Positions 15,063 to 21,356 of a stretch of 21,356 bases of DNA are shown here, piece after piece (position 1 is the stretch's first letter; every line of letters starts with the position of its first letter). This DNA is from an uncultured Cardiobacterium sp. (lineage in GTDB: Bacteria > Pseudomonadota > Gammaproteobacteria > Cardiobacteriales > Cardiobacteriaceae), in contig NZ_CALIZP010000048.1 in NCBI RefSeq assembly GCF_938028825.1, positions 1-21,356 of the forward strand. Direction: 5' to 3'. A program made the translations under genes and the position numbers. The notes under the pieces were generated by a model that had not been told where the DNA came from, made no database searches, and worked only from the letters and a program-made list of their open reading frames with translations.

Positions 15063-16262
15063 TCATGGGGCGGCGAAGTAGTGCAGGAAGGCGTGCAAGG
15101 GGTCGTCATCGTCATTGAGGGGCGTAATGGTTTTTGCCAGTTGCGGCGACCACAGTTTTACGGGGTATGTCTTTTCGCGACCCCGCTGCAAAACAACGGA
15201 CAGCTGCTGCAAATGGTCATGCGGCAGCAGCAGGGCAGCGGGCGCCCACTGGTCGTTGCCGCAGTGATAGGGGCGCAGTATCAGCGGGCTGGGCAGCCGC
15301 TCTTTGCCCTGTGGCAGTAATTGGTGATCGTCCGGTTCGCCCTTGCCGACGAAATGGAAGATGATCGGCATACCGAACATACCGCGCGGGAAAACATTGC
15401 CCGCCGGATGTTCGGGCGCGTGCATTGCGGCATATCGCCCGCTCAGGCGGCGGACGGCATCAGCTTCCGGCCAGCGACTGCGCCCCGCCGGTTTCGTCTT
15501 GCCTGCATTGCGACCAAGCCCCGCTTTCTGGCGGAAATCGCGCAGGCGGGTAATGGCGTGTTCCCATGCCGCCAACGGATTGGCGCAGGTGTTGCGCAGA
15601 ACCAGATCGCAGCCCGCCTGTTTGGCTTCTTGTTTGGTGACGGGGTTCAGCAACGACGGCAGGCTGTCTGCCTGCTCTACCTGTACCGCGCCCGTGCCGC
15701 GACGGTTACGTGCGCCCAGTCCGCCGAAGTTCGCCCACCAGCGCAGGGCTTCGGTGACCTGCTGCCGCTGCGTTTCGCTGGCGGCTGCGGCAAAGCGCAG
15801 TTGCAGGGTGAAGTGCAAGCCTTCTCGTAAAACGTCGTGGCTGACATCGCTGTCTTTATCGTTGTCGGCCGGGAAGAAAACATAGGCCAATGGCGCGTTT
15901 CTATTGTCGGCATAGTCGGTGTAAGGCACTTTGTGGATGTCCCGCACATTGCGCACCCGCAGAAAAACCAAGCTGGCCGATACTTCGGCGTCATCGCTGC
16001 CCATGCCGCCCCAAAGCTGAAATTCGGTACGGCGGAGATCAGGCAAGTGCCATTTATGCGCCGCCAACAGGCGCCACCAGAAGCGTAACTGGCCGCGCAG
16101 GGCGCTGATGCGGATGGGCATGGTTTCGTCCACCGTCGCCGCCTGCACACCGCCGCCGTACAGCGGGGTGATGAGGCGACAATGAATATCGTGCCAACCT
16201 TCGAGATTGTCCGGCAGGGTGGTGTCTGCCGGGGCTGCGAGGCGGTGTTTGCGTAAACCCAT
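15063..16262 (-). CDS. cmr1: Cmr1, type III-B effector subunit
   Basis: Cmr1 is a double-RAMP Cas7-like subunit at the 3' end of the crRNA in the Cmr complex. The 399-residue protein has the hallmark N-terminal region: HCRLITPLYGGGVQA followed by IRISALRGQLRFWWRLL, and later WWANFGGLGARNRRGTGAV, the FGGxGxRxRRGxG motif typical of Cmr1. The start at 16262 (MGLRKHRL) is preferred because AGGAGG sits about 8 nt upstream; an in-frame start 18 bp earlier would lie at the binding site itself. It is the first gene of the operon, with 19 bp before cmr2. Confidence 0.94.
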   Translation of the reverse strand: MGLRKHRLAAPADTTLPDNLEGWHDIHCRLITPLYGGGVQAATVDETMPIRISALRGQLRFWWRLLAAHKWHLPDLRRTEFQLWGGMGSDDAEVSASLVFLRVRNVRDIHKVPYTDYADNRNAPLAYVFFPADNDKDSDVSHDVLREGLHFTLQLRFAAAASETQRQQVTEALRWWANFGGLGARNRRGTGAVQVEQADSLPSLLNPVTKQEAKQAGCDLVLRNTCANPLAAWEHAITRLRDFRQKAGLGRNAGKTKPAGRSRWPEADAVRRLSGRYAAMHAPEHPAGNVFPRGMFGMPIIFHFVGKGEPDDHQLLPQGKERLPSPLILRPYHCGNDQWAPAALLLPHDHLQQLSVVLQRGREKTYPVKLWSPQLAKTITPLNDDDDPLHAFLHYFAAP

Positions 16263-16315
16263 AATGTAGTCCTCCTGCAATGGGTAGTTGGCGTAGTGAT
16301 AGAGACGCGATGATA

Positions 16316-16337
16316 GCGGGCATAAGAATGCGCCCGC
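16316..16337 (-). promoter_or_regulatory. Hairpin in the cmr1 5' untranslated region
   Basis: GCGGGC (16316-16321) and GCCCGC (16332-16337) form a perfect 6-bp stem around 10 nt; inner GCAT/ATGC pairing could extend it. No U-run follows on either strand, so it is not a standard terminator. It lies about 55 nt upstream of the cmr1 start, inside the transcript predicted from the 16436 promoter. Confidence 0.4.
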
Positions 16338-16435
16338 TCTGTCCTAAGGGGGTGCGGTGCAAATGGCTTCTTGCTGCATGGGGGTTCCTTAATATGGTGG
16401 GGTTGTCGTCAGGGTTTTAATGTGGGTTTTCTGTG

Positions 16436-16475
16436 ATTATAAAGGTTTTCTATGTGGTTTTTCGTGGTTTTGCGC
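16436..16475 (-). promoter_or_regulatory. Candidate promoter of the cmr operon
   Basis: On the minus strand a perfect TATAAT lies at 16436-16441. No good -35 box is seen at 16-18 nt, but five A-tracts (AAAACC and AAAAACC types) recur at roughly 10-12 bp steps around and upstream of it, like a phased UP element. Transcription would begin near 16429, leaving a leader RNA of about 165 nt before cmr1. It sits directly after the rhlE terminator. Confidence 0.45.
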
Positions 16476-16507
16476 AAAAAAAAAAGCGGCATCCGGAGAT
16501 GCCGCTT
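16476..16507 (-). terminator. Rho-independent terminator of rhlE
   Basis: On the minus strand AAGCGGCATC pairs with GATGCCGCTT around a TCCG loop, and the stem runs into eight further T residues. It lies 18 bp after the rhlE stop codon and separates rhlE from the cmr promoter. Confidence 0.93.
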
Positions 16508-16525
16508 GTGTTTGGGGTTGAGGGA

Positions 16526-17854
16526 TCAGGTCGGGGCGTGCTGTTTGCGGAAGTTTTTGCCGCCGTCTTTGCGCGCGGCGAAGGGTTTGCCGCTGCTTTT
16601 ATGGGCGAAGGGTTTGCCGCCTTTTTTGCCGCCCCAGCTTTTTTTGTCGTCGAATTTTTTACCGTAGCCTTTGCCCGGGTTGCCACGGAATTTTTTCGCC
16701 GGTTTGCTCTTCGGTTTACTGGTGATTTTCGGCTCCATGCCTTCAATGCGGTGTTCGTCGATTTTGCGTTCGAGGTAGCGGGTGATGGCGGAGAGCTGGC
16801 TGCGGTCGGCGAGGCTGCACAGGTTGATGGCGACCCCGCTGCGCCCGGCGCGGCCGCTGCGACCGATGCGGTGCACGTAGTCTTCGACCTGGCGCGGCAG
16901 GTCGTAGTTGATGACGTGGCTGATGGCCGGGATGTCGATGCCGCGCGCGGCGACGTCGGTCGCGACGAGGATGTCGCATTTGCCTTTGCGCAGGTCTTCG
17001 ACGATGCGGTTGCGTTTGCCCTGCGGCAGGTCGCCGTGCAGGAAGCGGGCGCGGTGGCCGTTGTCGCGCAGGGTGTCGGCGATTTCTTCACTCGCGCGCT
17101 TGGTGGCGGCGAAGATGATGGTCTGCCCCATTTCCGGATCGGTGACGAGGTGTTCGAGGATGCGGTTTTTGTGGCCCTGGTCGTCGCAGAAGTACACTTT
17201 TTCTTCGATGTGCGCGCTTTCGGTTTTGATGCTGATGCGCTCCGGCTCGCGGGTGTAGCGGGCGGCGATTTTGCCGACGGCGCCGTCCCAGGTGGCGGAG
17301 CTCATGATGGTCTGGCGGTTTTCCGGCAGGGCGTCAATGATGGCACCCAGATCATCGGCGAAGCCCATGTCGAGCATACGGTCGGCTTCGTCCAGGACGA
17401 GCATGTCAAGCGCCGAGGTGTCGATGCGCTCGTCGCGCAGGTGGTCAAGCAGGCGGCCAGGGGTGGCGACGATGATTTGCACGCCTTTTTTCAGGGCGCG
17501 GATTTGTCCGCCGTAGGGCGCGCCGCCGACCAGCGGTACGGAGAAGAGCCATTTCAGCTCACGCCCGTATTTGCGCACTTGATCCTGCACTTGCAGGGCG
17601 AGTTCGCGCGTCGGGGTGAGGATGAGGGCGCGCGGTTTTTTGCCGCGTTGTTCGCTGGTTATCAGGCGGGTGAGGATGGGCAGGACGAAGGCGGCGGTTT
17701 TGCCGCTGCCGGTTTGTGCCGAGAGTTGCAGGTCGCGCCCGGCGATGGCAAGCGGAATGGCTTGTGCCTGGATGGGGGTCGGCGTGGTGTAGCCGCTGGC
17801 GGCGATGGCGTTGAGCAGGGCTTCGGGGAGGTTGAGGTCGGTAAAGGTTTGCAT
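16526..17854 (-). CDS. rhlE: DEAD-box RNA helicase, RhlE type
   Basis: ATP-dependent RNA helicase of the DEAD-box family, acting on structured RNA in ribosome assembly or decay. The 442-residue protein has every core motif: Q motif TPIQAQAIP (27-35), Walker A AQTGSGKT (46-53), PTRELA (81-86), TPGR (131-134), DEAD (155-158), SAT (186-188), VATDVAARGIDIP (297-309) and HRIGRSGRAG (328-337). The last 70 residues are a lysine- and glycine-rich tail with KPFA repeats, common in RhlE and DbpA-like enzymes for RNA binding. The ATG at 17854 is chosen because GGAA lies upstream and the family begins with FxDLNL. It has its own promoter and terminator. It is probably a chromosomal neighbour, not part of the CRISPR system. 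Confidence 0.93.
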   Translation of the reverse strand: MQTFTDLNLPEALLNAIAASGYTTPTPIQAQAIPLAIAGRDLQLSAQTGSGKTAAFVLPILTRLITSEQRGKKPRALILTPTRELALQVQDQVRKYGRELKWLFSVPLVGGAPYGGQIRALKKGVQIIVATPGRLLDHLRDERIDTSALDMLVLDEADRMLDMGFADDLGAIIDALPENRQTIMSSATWDGAVGKIAARYTREPERISIKTESAHIEEKVYFCDDQGHKNRILEHLVTDPEMGQTIIFAATKRASEEIADTLRDNGHRARFLHGDLPQGKRNRIVEDLRKGKCDILVATDVAARGIDIPAISHVINYDLPRQVEDYVHRIGRSGRAGRSGVAINLCSLADRSQLSAITRYLERKIDEHRIEGMEPKITSKPKSKPAKKFRGNPGKGYGKKFDDKKSWGGKKGGKPFAHKSSGKPFAARKDGGKNFRKQHAPT

Positions 17855-18009
17855 GTTGTTTCCGATGGGTTGTGGCAAACCGTGACGACCGCAACGCCGG
17901 ATGGGATACGCAGATTGATGGTTTGCCGGAAGGTCAATTCAATTCATCGGCAACAATCAGGTGAAGCCTCGTGCTTCGGATCGCGGGCGATGTCGTCAAA
18001 GGGGCGCGC

Positions 18010-18037
18010 ATTGTACGCTTGCGCTTGGGCTTGTCAA
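18010..18037 (-). promoter_or_regulatory. Promoter of rhlE
   Basis: On the minus strand a perfect TTGACA (18032-18037) and TACAAT (18010-18015, 5/6) are separated by 16 nt. Transcription would start near 18003, giving a 5' untranslated region of about 150 nt, long enough for post-transcriptional control. It is back to back with the promoter of the divergent gene. Confidence 0.7.
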
Positions 18038-18060
18038 AAGAAATCATCTGTGGCAGGGCT

Positions 18061-18069
18061 TGCTATCAT
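18061..18069 (+). promoter_or_regulatory. Candidate extended -10 promoter of the membrane protein gene
   Basis: TGCTATCAT is an extended -10 element (TGN followed by TATCAT, 5/6), 30 bp before the ATG at 18099. No strong -35 box is visible at the right distance, which extended -10 promoters can tolerate. Confidence 0.35.
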
Positions 18070-18098
18070 GCGGGCATTCCCGCCAACCGGAGTTCACA

Positions 18099-19298
18099 AT
18101 GCCCGCTTTCTCCCCCGCTTTTGACGACCCGCGCACCCTCGGCTGGGGTGGGCGGCGGCTGTTTTCTGGCGGTGCAGTCGTCTTTATTTGTCTGTTCTGC
18201 CTCGGCGCGCTGTGGATGGTGTTCGCCATGCTTTATGGCACGTACCGCAAGGCGATTTTCTGGTGGTGGTGGCTGCCGCTGTGGGCGCTCGGCAGCGGTC
18301 TCTTCTGGTGGCGGCACGGCGTCGTGCATCCGCCGTGCGTGGTCTGCGATGCGCAGGGGTTGACGCTGTACCGCCGCAACCGCATCGTCGGGCAATGGCG
18401 CTGGCAGGCGTTGCAGCGGGTGGATGCGCTGCCCGCGCGCCGCCTGCTCGTCATCACGCCGCGTGCGGGCGGGCGCTATCTGTATGGCGAACGCCGCCTC
18501 AGCGCAGCGGATTGTGCGGACATCGTCCGCGCGGCGCAGGCGTTCGTGCAGGAAACCGCCGCTGCGCCGCCTGCTCCGGCGGTTTCGCGGCAGTGGTTCA
18601 AGCGCAACGACACCGCTTATGCTGCTGTCCGCAATTTGTCGTCTTCTCTTATGTTGATTTGCATCATTGCTTATATGCTGCTCGACGGCTGGCGGCAGGC
18701 GCAGCAGCCGAAAACGCTTTTTGATGACGGACCCGCGCCTTATGCCCTGCTCTTTGTCATCGTCGCCGTGGCCGTGCTGCTCTTTTTGCTGCACCAGGTG
18801 GTGCGGCATTACCGCTATTATCTGGCCGGGCAGGAGGTGTTGCTGGCGGCAATCGACGGCAAGGGGCTCACCGTGCATTTCCCCGGCGGCCGCAGTGTGC
18901 ATGTGCCCTGGGCGGATATTCGCGACATCAGGGCCGTACAACGGCACACGAAACACGGCACCACCGAGTATCTGCTGTGGACCGACCGTCTCGGCAACAC
19001 GCGGGAAATCAACGTCGATCATCTGGGAAGTTTTGCCACCGCCGAGGCGATTGTGGTGGCGGTGAATGCGGTGCGCCACGGCATGCCGCTGCTGCCGCCG
19101 GGCAAGGATGCGCAGCCGGGCGGCATCCCGCGCGGCGCGGTGGCGATGTTCTGGACGCAATGTGTGGGTTATGCCGTGCTCTTGTGCAGTCTTGTCAAGC
19201 TGTTGCCGCTGCCCGAGCCGGGATTTGTCGCCCTCTTGGTGCTGCTTTTGGTGATGCAGTTTTTCCCGCGCCTCTTTTTCGGCCGGCTGGACAGATGA
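18099..19298 (+). CDS. Unknown membrane protein with two PH-like modules
   Basis: I do not recognise a named family. The 399-residue protein has about six hydrophobic segments, near residues 21-47, 52-71, 181-196, 214-236, 345-367 and 372-393. After the first pair comes a soluble stretch (CDAQGLTLYRRNRIVGQWRW, then a LVITPRAGGRYLY strand pattern), and after the second pair another (IDGKGLTVHFPGG, VHVPWADIRDI, then INVDHL). Both resemble bacterial PH-like domains, with a strand-rich start and a W or WADI element, so the protein looks like a tandem duplication of a two-helix plus PH-like unit closed by a final helix pair. The start is the ATG at 18099, with GGAG 8 nt upstream. It is single-gene and divergent from rhlE. 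A membrane role is likely; the function is unknown. Confidence 0.8.
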   Translation: MPAFSPAFDDPRTLGWGGRRLFSGGAVVFICLFCLGALWMVFAMLYGTYRKAIFWWWWLPLWALGSGLFWWRHGVVHPPCVVCDAQGLTLYRRNRIVGQWRWQALQRVDALPARRLLVITPRAGGRYLYGERRLSAADCADIVRAAQAFVQETAAAPPAPAVSRQWFKRNDTAYAAVRNLSSSLMLICIIAYMLLDGWRQAQQPKTLFDDGPAPYALLFVIVAVAVLLFLLHQVVRHYRYYLAGQEVLLAAIDGKGLTVHFPGGRSVHVPWADIRDIRAVQRHTKHGTTEYLLWTDRLGNTREINVDHLGSFATAEAIVVAVNAVRHGMPLLPPGKDAQPGGIPRGAVAMFWTQCVGYAVLLCSLVKLLPLPEPGFVALLVLLLVMQFFPRLFFGRLDR

Positions 19299-19330
19299 AC
19301 GGCGCGGCCGCGCCGCCGCATGCCGTTCAT
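19295..19330. terminator. Hairpin between convergent genes
   Basis: ATGAACGGC (19295-19303) and GCCGTTCAT (19322-19330) are perfect inverted repeats. Inside, GCGGC pairs with GCCGC around CGCGCC, giving a 14-bp stem with a 2-nt bulge. It overlaps both stop codons of the two convergent genes. There is no U-run, so it may act as a bidirectional mRNA 3' end barrier and not a standard terminator. Confidence 0.5.
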
Positions 19331-21072
19331 GTGCTCCGGTCGGTGAGGGCGAGCAGGCGCAGCAGCTGTTTGATGCCCGCCTGCACCGCCGTGGCGAATT
19401 TCTGCATTTCCCGCGTGCGGTTGCGCGGGTGGGTGAGGACGAGGTTGATGTTGTTGCGGTTGCAGGTGTAGTTGATGGCGATGTTTTCCGCCTTGCCCGC
19501 CGTGAAGGCGATGTAGCTGAGAATGCCGTGGCAGCCGAGGCTGATGGTCGAGATGTAGTTCTGCGTCAGGGTGAGATAGCCGGGATCGCTGAAAAAGGCG
19601 GGGACGGCCTGTTTTTGTTCGCGGGCGATGCTTTCGAGGCCGAGCAGGTGGCCGTACACGTCGTTACCATGCAGGCAGTGGCGGCGGCGGGCGTGGCGTT
19701 CGCCGCTGTATGCGTCGAGGAGCGGCAGGATGGTGTCGCCGTCGGCCAGGTTGTAGATGGCGGTCGCCGCCTGTTTCGAGGTGTCGGTCACGGTCTGCAT
19801 ATAGCATTTGCGCCCGTTGATGTAGTGGCGCATGTCGATGTTTTCGCGGCTGCTGCGCACGGTTTTGTGCACTTTGTACTGCGCGTATTGCAGGGCGATT
19901 TGCATCAGTGCGTCGGGATCGTTGTGTTTGAGCAGGCGCTGTTCCTGGTCGTTGAGGTAGAGGTCGTAGATGCCCGTCGTGTAGCTTTCGGCGTGGTGCA
20001 GGTAGTCGGCCAGCGCTTCTTTGATGAGTTTGTGGGTGCCACTGTCCTGTTCTTTGTTTTCGTGTTTGTCGATTTGCCAGGCCAGTGCTTCGAGGTTGAG
20101 GTTGTCCGGCAGGGTGTTTTTGCGCCGGATTTTGCCGTCCTGCTGGTATTGTTGCGCAAGCGCGAGGATGTCGGCGAGGGTGGCGGCGTCCACCCAGGTG
20201 CTTTCGCTGTGCAGGAAGTAGCGGTCGTCGCTGAGGTTGCAGCGGTAGTTCAGCGGTTTGTAGGCCCAGACGGCGCTGCCGTCGGGAAAGGCAGCGTCGT
20301 TCAGCGCGTCTTCGTCGTCGAGGATGTGCGCGTCGTCGAGGCTCAGGATGAAGAGGGATTTTTCGATGTTCTGCCAGATGGCGGCGTTTTCGCTGCGGCT
20401 GTTGAGCTGGGCGCGGATTTCGCGCGCCTGTTCGTTTGCAAAGACGCTCGGCGCGGCAAAGGGCAGGTCGGGCGCTTCGCCGCAGGTGTGGATGAGGTGG
20501 TAGAGGGTGTTTTCGATTTGTGCCGGGCTGGCGATGCCGCCGCCGGTGTCGAGGACGTCCATCGTCCAGCCGCGCCCCCGGTAGAGGATGTTGATGTGGC
20601 GCGCGGGATTATCGGCGTCGTTGAAAATGTAGCCGTCGCACTCCGGCAGGGGGCGGCGGCAGGCACCAAGCAGGATGCGCCATTGTTCGTGGCAGGTGTC
20701 GTCGCCGTATTTGATGTCGCCGCCGAGGTAGTCGCGGTGTACGCGGGCGAGGGCGTGCACGAAGTGGGCGACGCGTTTCAGCCCGCTTTGCGGCGCTTTC
20801 CATTCGATTTTCATGGTCTGGTTGCCGGTGAGCGGCAGGCTGCCCCGGTTGGCAAGGCGCAGGTTGCGCCAGTAGTCGATGAGCCAGGAATCGGGCGCGG
20901 CGATGGCGGCGCGCTGTTCGAGCAGGCGTTGCAGTTTGGGTGCTTCGAGGTGGCGGAAATCGGCCAGCGCCTGTTCGCTGTTGCGGTAGGTTTTGTCGTC
21001 AACGAGCGGGCGCAGCCATTGCAGGCAGGTGGCGAGGGTGTCGTCGAGGTCGGGCAGGGGCAGGGTGTTCAT
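19327..21072 (-). CDS. Choline/carnitine acyltransferase-family protein, probably catalytically altered
   Basis: The 581-residue protein follows the choline/carnitine O-acyltransferase fold from end to end: LPLPDLDDTLATCLQWLRPL at the start, then WLIDYWRNLRL, RRPLPECDGYIF, NIEKSLFILSLDD, the central RSSRENIDMRHYINGRK matching the YESxSxRxFxxGRTE region, GNDVYGHLLGLESIA matching the xDRHLLGL element, and YISTISLG near the STS motif. Known members move acyl groups between CoA and carnitine or choline. At the catalytic position, where relatives have EHSWADA-like sequence, this protein reads ESTWVDA (about 290-296), so the active-site histidine is missing. It may be inactive, or bind acyl-CoA or another ligand. 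The ATG at 21072 is preferred on family length; a GTG 51 bp upstream is possible. Neither has a clear ribosome binding site. Confidence 0.75.
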   Translation of the reverse strand: MNTLPLPDLDDTLATCLQWLRPLVDDKTYRNSEQALADFRHLEAPKLQRLLEQRAAIAAPDSWLIDYWRNLRLANRGSLPLTGNQTMKIEWKAPQSGLKRVAHFVHALARVHRDYLGGDIKYGDDTCHEQWRILLGACRRPLPECDGYIFNDADNPARHINILYRGRGWTMDVLDTGGGIASPAQIENTLYHLIHTCGEAPDLPFAAPSVFANEQAREIRAQLNSRSENAAIWQNIEKSLFILSLDDAHILDDEDALNDAAFPDGSAVWAYKPLNYRCNLSDDRYFLHSESTWVDAATLADILALAQQYQQDGKIRRKNTLPDNLNLEALAWQIDKHENKEQDSGTHKLIKEALADYLHHAESYTTGIYDLYLNDQEQRLLKHNDPDALMQIALQYAQYKVHKTVRSSRENIDMRHYINGRKCYMQTVTDTSKQAATAIYNLADGDTILPLLDAYSGERHARRRHCLHGNDVYGHLLGLESIAREQKQAVPAFFSDPGYLTLTQNYISTISLGCHGILSYIAFTAGKAENIAINYTCNRNNINLVLTHPRNRTREMQKFATAVQAGIKQLLRLLALTDRST

Positions 21073-21229
21073 GGGGCTGTCGGCGTCGGAATCCGTGTGG
21101 TTGGCGGGGGCATTATCTATCACAGCGCGCGGTGGACGGCAAGGCGGCGGGATGGCGCCGCCTTGCCGCCGTCTTACCGCTGTGTTACAAAGCGGTCCGT
21201 TTTATCCCGATATATGCAGTGAGGTAGTC

Positions 21230-21356
21230 ATGTTGATATTGCGCAGGTTGTTTTTGTTTTTGTCCGCCGCCTTGTTGATGCTGACGGCGGGGGCGGAGAA
21301 CGCAAAGGTGAAGGTCGGTTTTATCGCCCTGCCGTCACATGCGCCGAATTTTCTCG
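21230..21356 (+). CDS. Start of a secreted protein, cut by the right edge
   Basis: Only 42 codons are present. They begin MLILRRLFLFLSAALLMLTAGAENAK, a Sec signal peptide with two arginines, a hydrophobic core and a probable cleavage site near A-G-A or A-E-N-A. The mature start is KVKVGFIALPSHAPNF. GAGG lies 6 nt upstream of the ATG at 21230. A periplasmic binding protein is possible from the KVGFIALP strand, but too little is visible to name it. It is divergent from the acyltransferase-family gene. Confidence 0.7.
   Translation, partial: MLILRRLFLFLSAALLMLTAGAENAKVKVGFIALPSHAPNFL

Noticed and set aside
15044..15115. A longer Cmr2 start 24 codons upstream
   Set aside because: The extension is T/P/H-rich, overlaps cmr1 and lacks a ribosome binding site, while AAGGAG precedes the start at 15043.
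16433..18124. A 563-codon plus-strand frame opposite rhlE
   Set aside because: It is the antisense shadow of a helicase with all motifs present, and it crosses the rhlE terminator.
19429..21222. A 597-codon plus-strand frame opposite the acyltransferase-family gene
   Set aside because: Low-complexity antisense product; the minus strand matches a known fold along its whole length.

Overview
The window looks like proteobacterial chromosome: GC-rich coding DNA, Shine-Dalgarno-led genes with ATGA overlaps, an RhlE-type DEAD-box helicase and many small GC-rich palindromic repeats between genes. I could not assign a genus. A member of the Cardiobacteriaceae or Neisseriaceae would fit the protein style, but this is a weak guess.

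About three quarters of the window is one type III-B CRISPR-Cas locus, read entirely on the minus strand (right to left). From the right: a promoter with a perfect TATAAT box, then cmr1-cmr2(cas10)-cmr3-cmr4-cmr5-cmr6 in tight order (9759-16262); a 469-bp gap full of palindromic repeats; then cas6-csx16-card1/can2-cas2-cas1 (5540-9289); a second repeat-filled gap; a second, different cas2 (4986-5246); a roughly 750-bp leader and spacer region; and a CRISPR array of 53 repeats and 52 spacers (586-4235). Degenerate repeats lie at the left end, so the leader is on the right and the array is transcribed leftward, like the cas genes.

The parts fit one pathway. Cas1 and Cas2 acquire spacers. Cas6 cuts the long transcript, which would leave an ATTAAGAC 5' tag. 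Cmr1-6 bind target RNA, and Cmr4 carries the backbone nuclease aspartate. The Cas10 subunit keeps its GGDD cyclase motif but starts directly in the palm region with no room for an HD nuclease. Immunity should therefore lean on cyclic oligoadenylate signalling to the CARF nuclease Card1/Can2, with Csx16 as the likely off switch.

Right of the locus are ordinary chromosomal genes: rhlE (minus) with its own sigma70-like promoter and a clear terminator; a divergent unknown membrane protein with two PH-like modules; a choline/carnitine acyltransferase-family protein whose catalytic histidine appears replaced by serine; and the first codons of a secreted protein cut by the right edge. The left 585 bp hold a possible minus-strand coding fragment and a cluster of the same dispersed repeats seen between the CRISPR modules.
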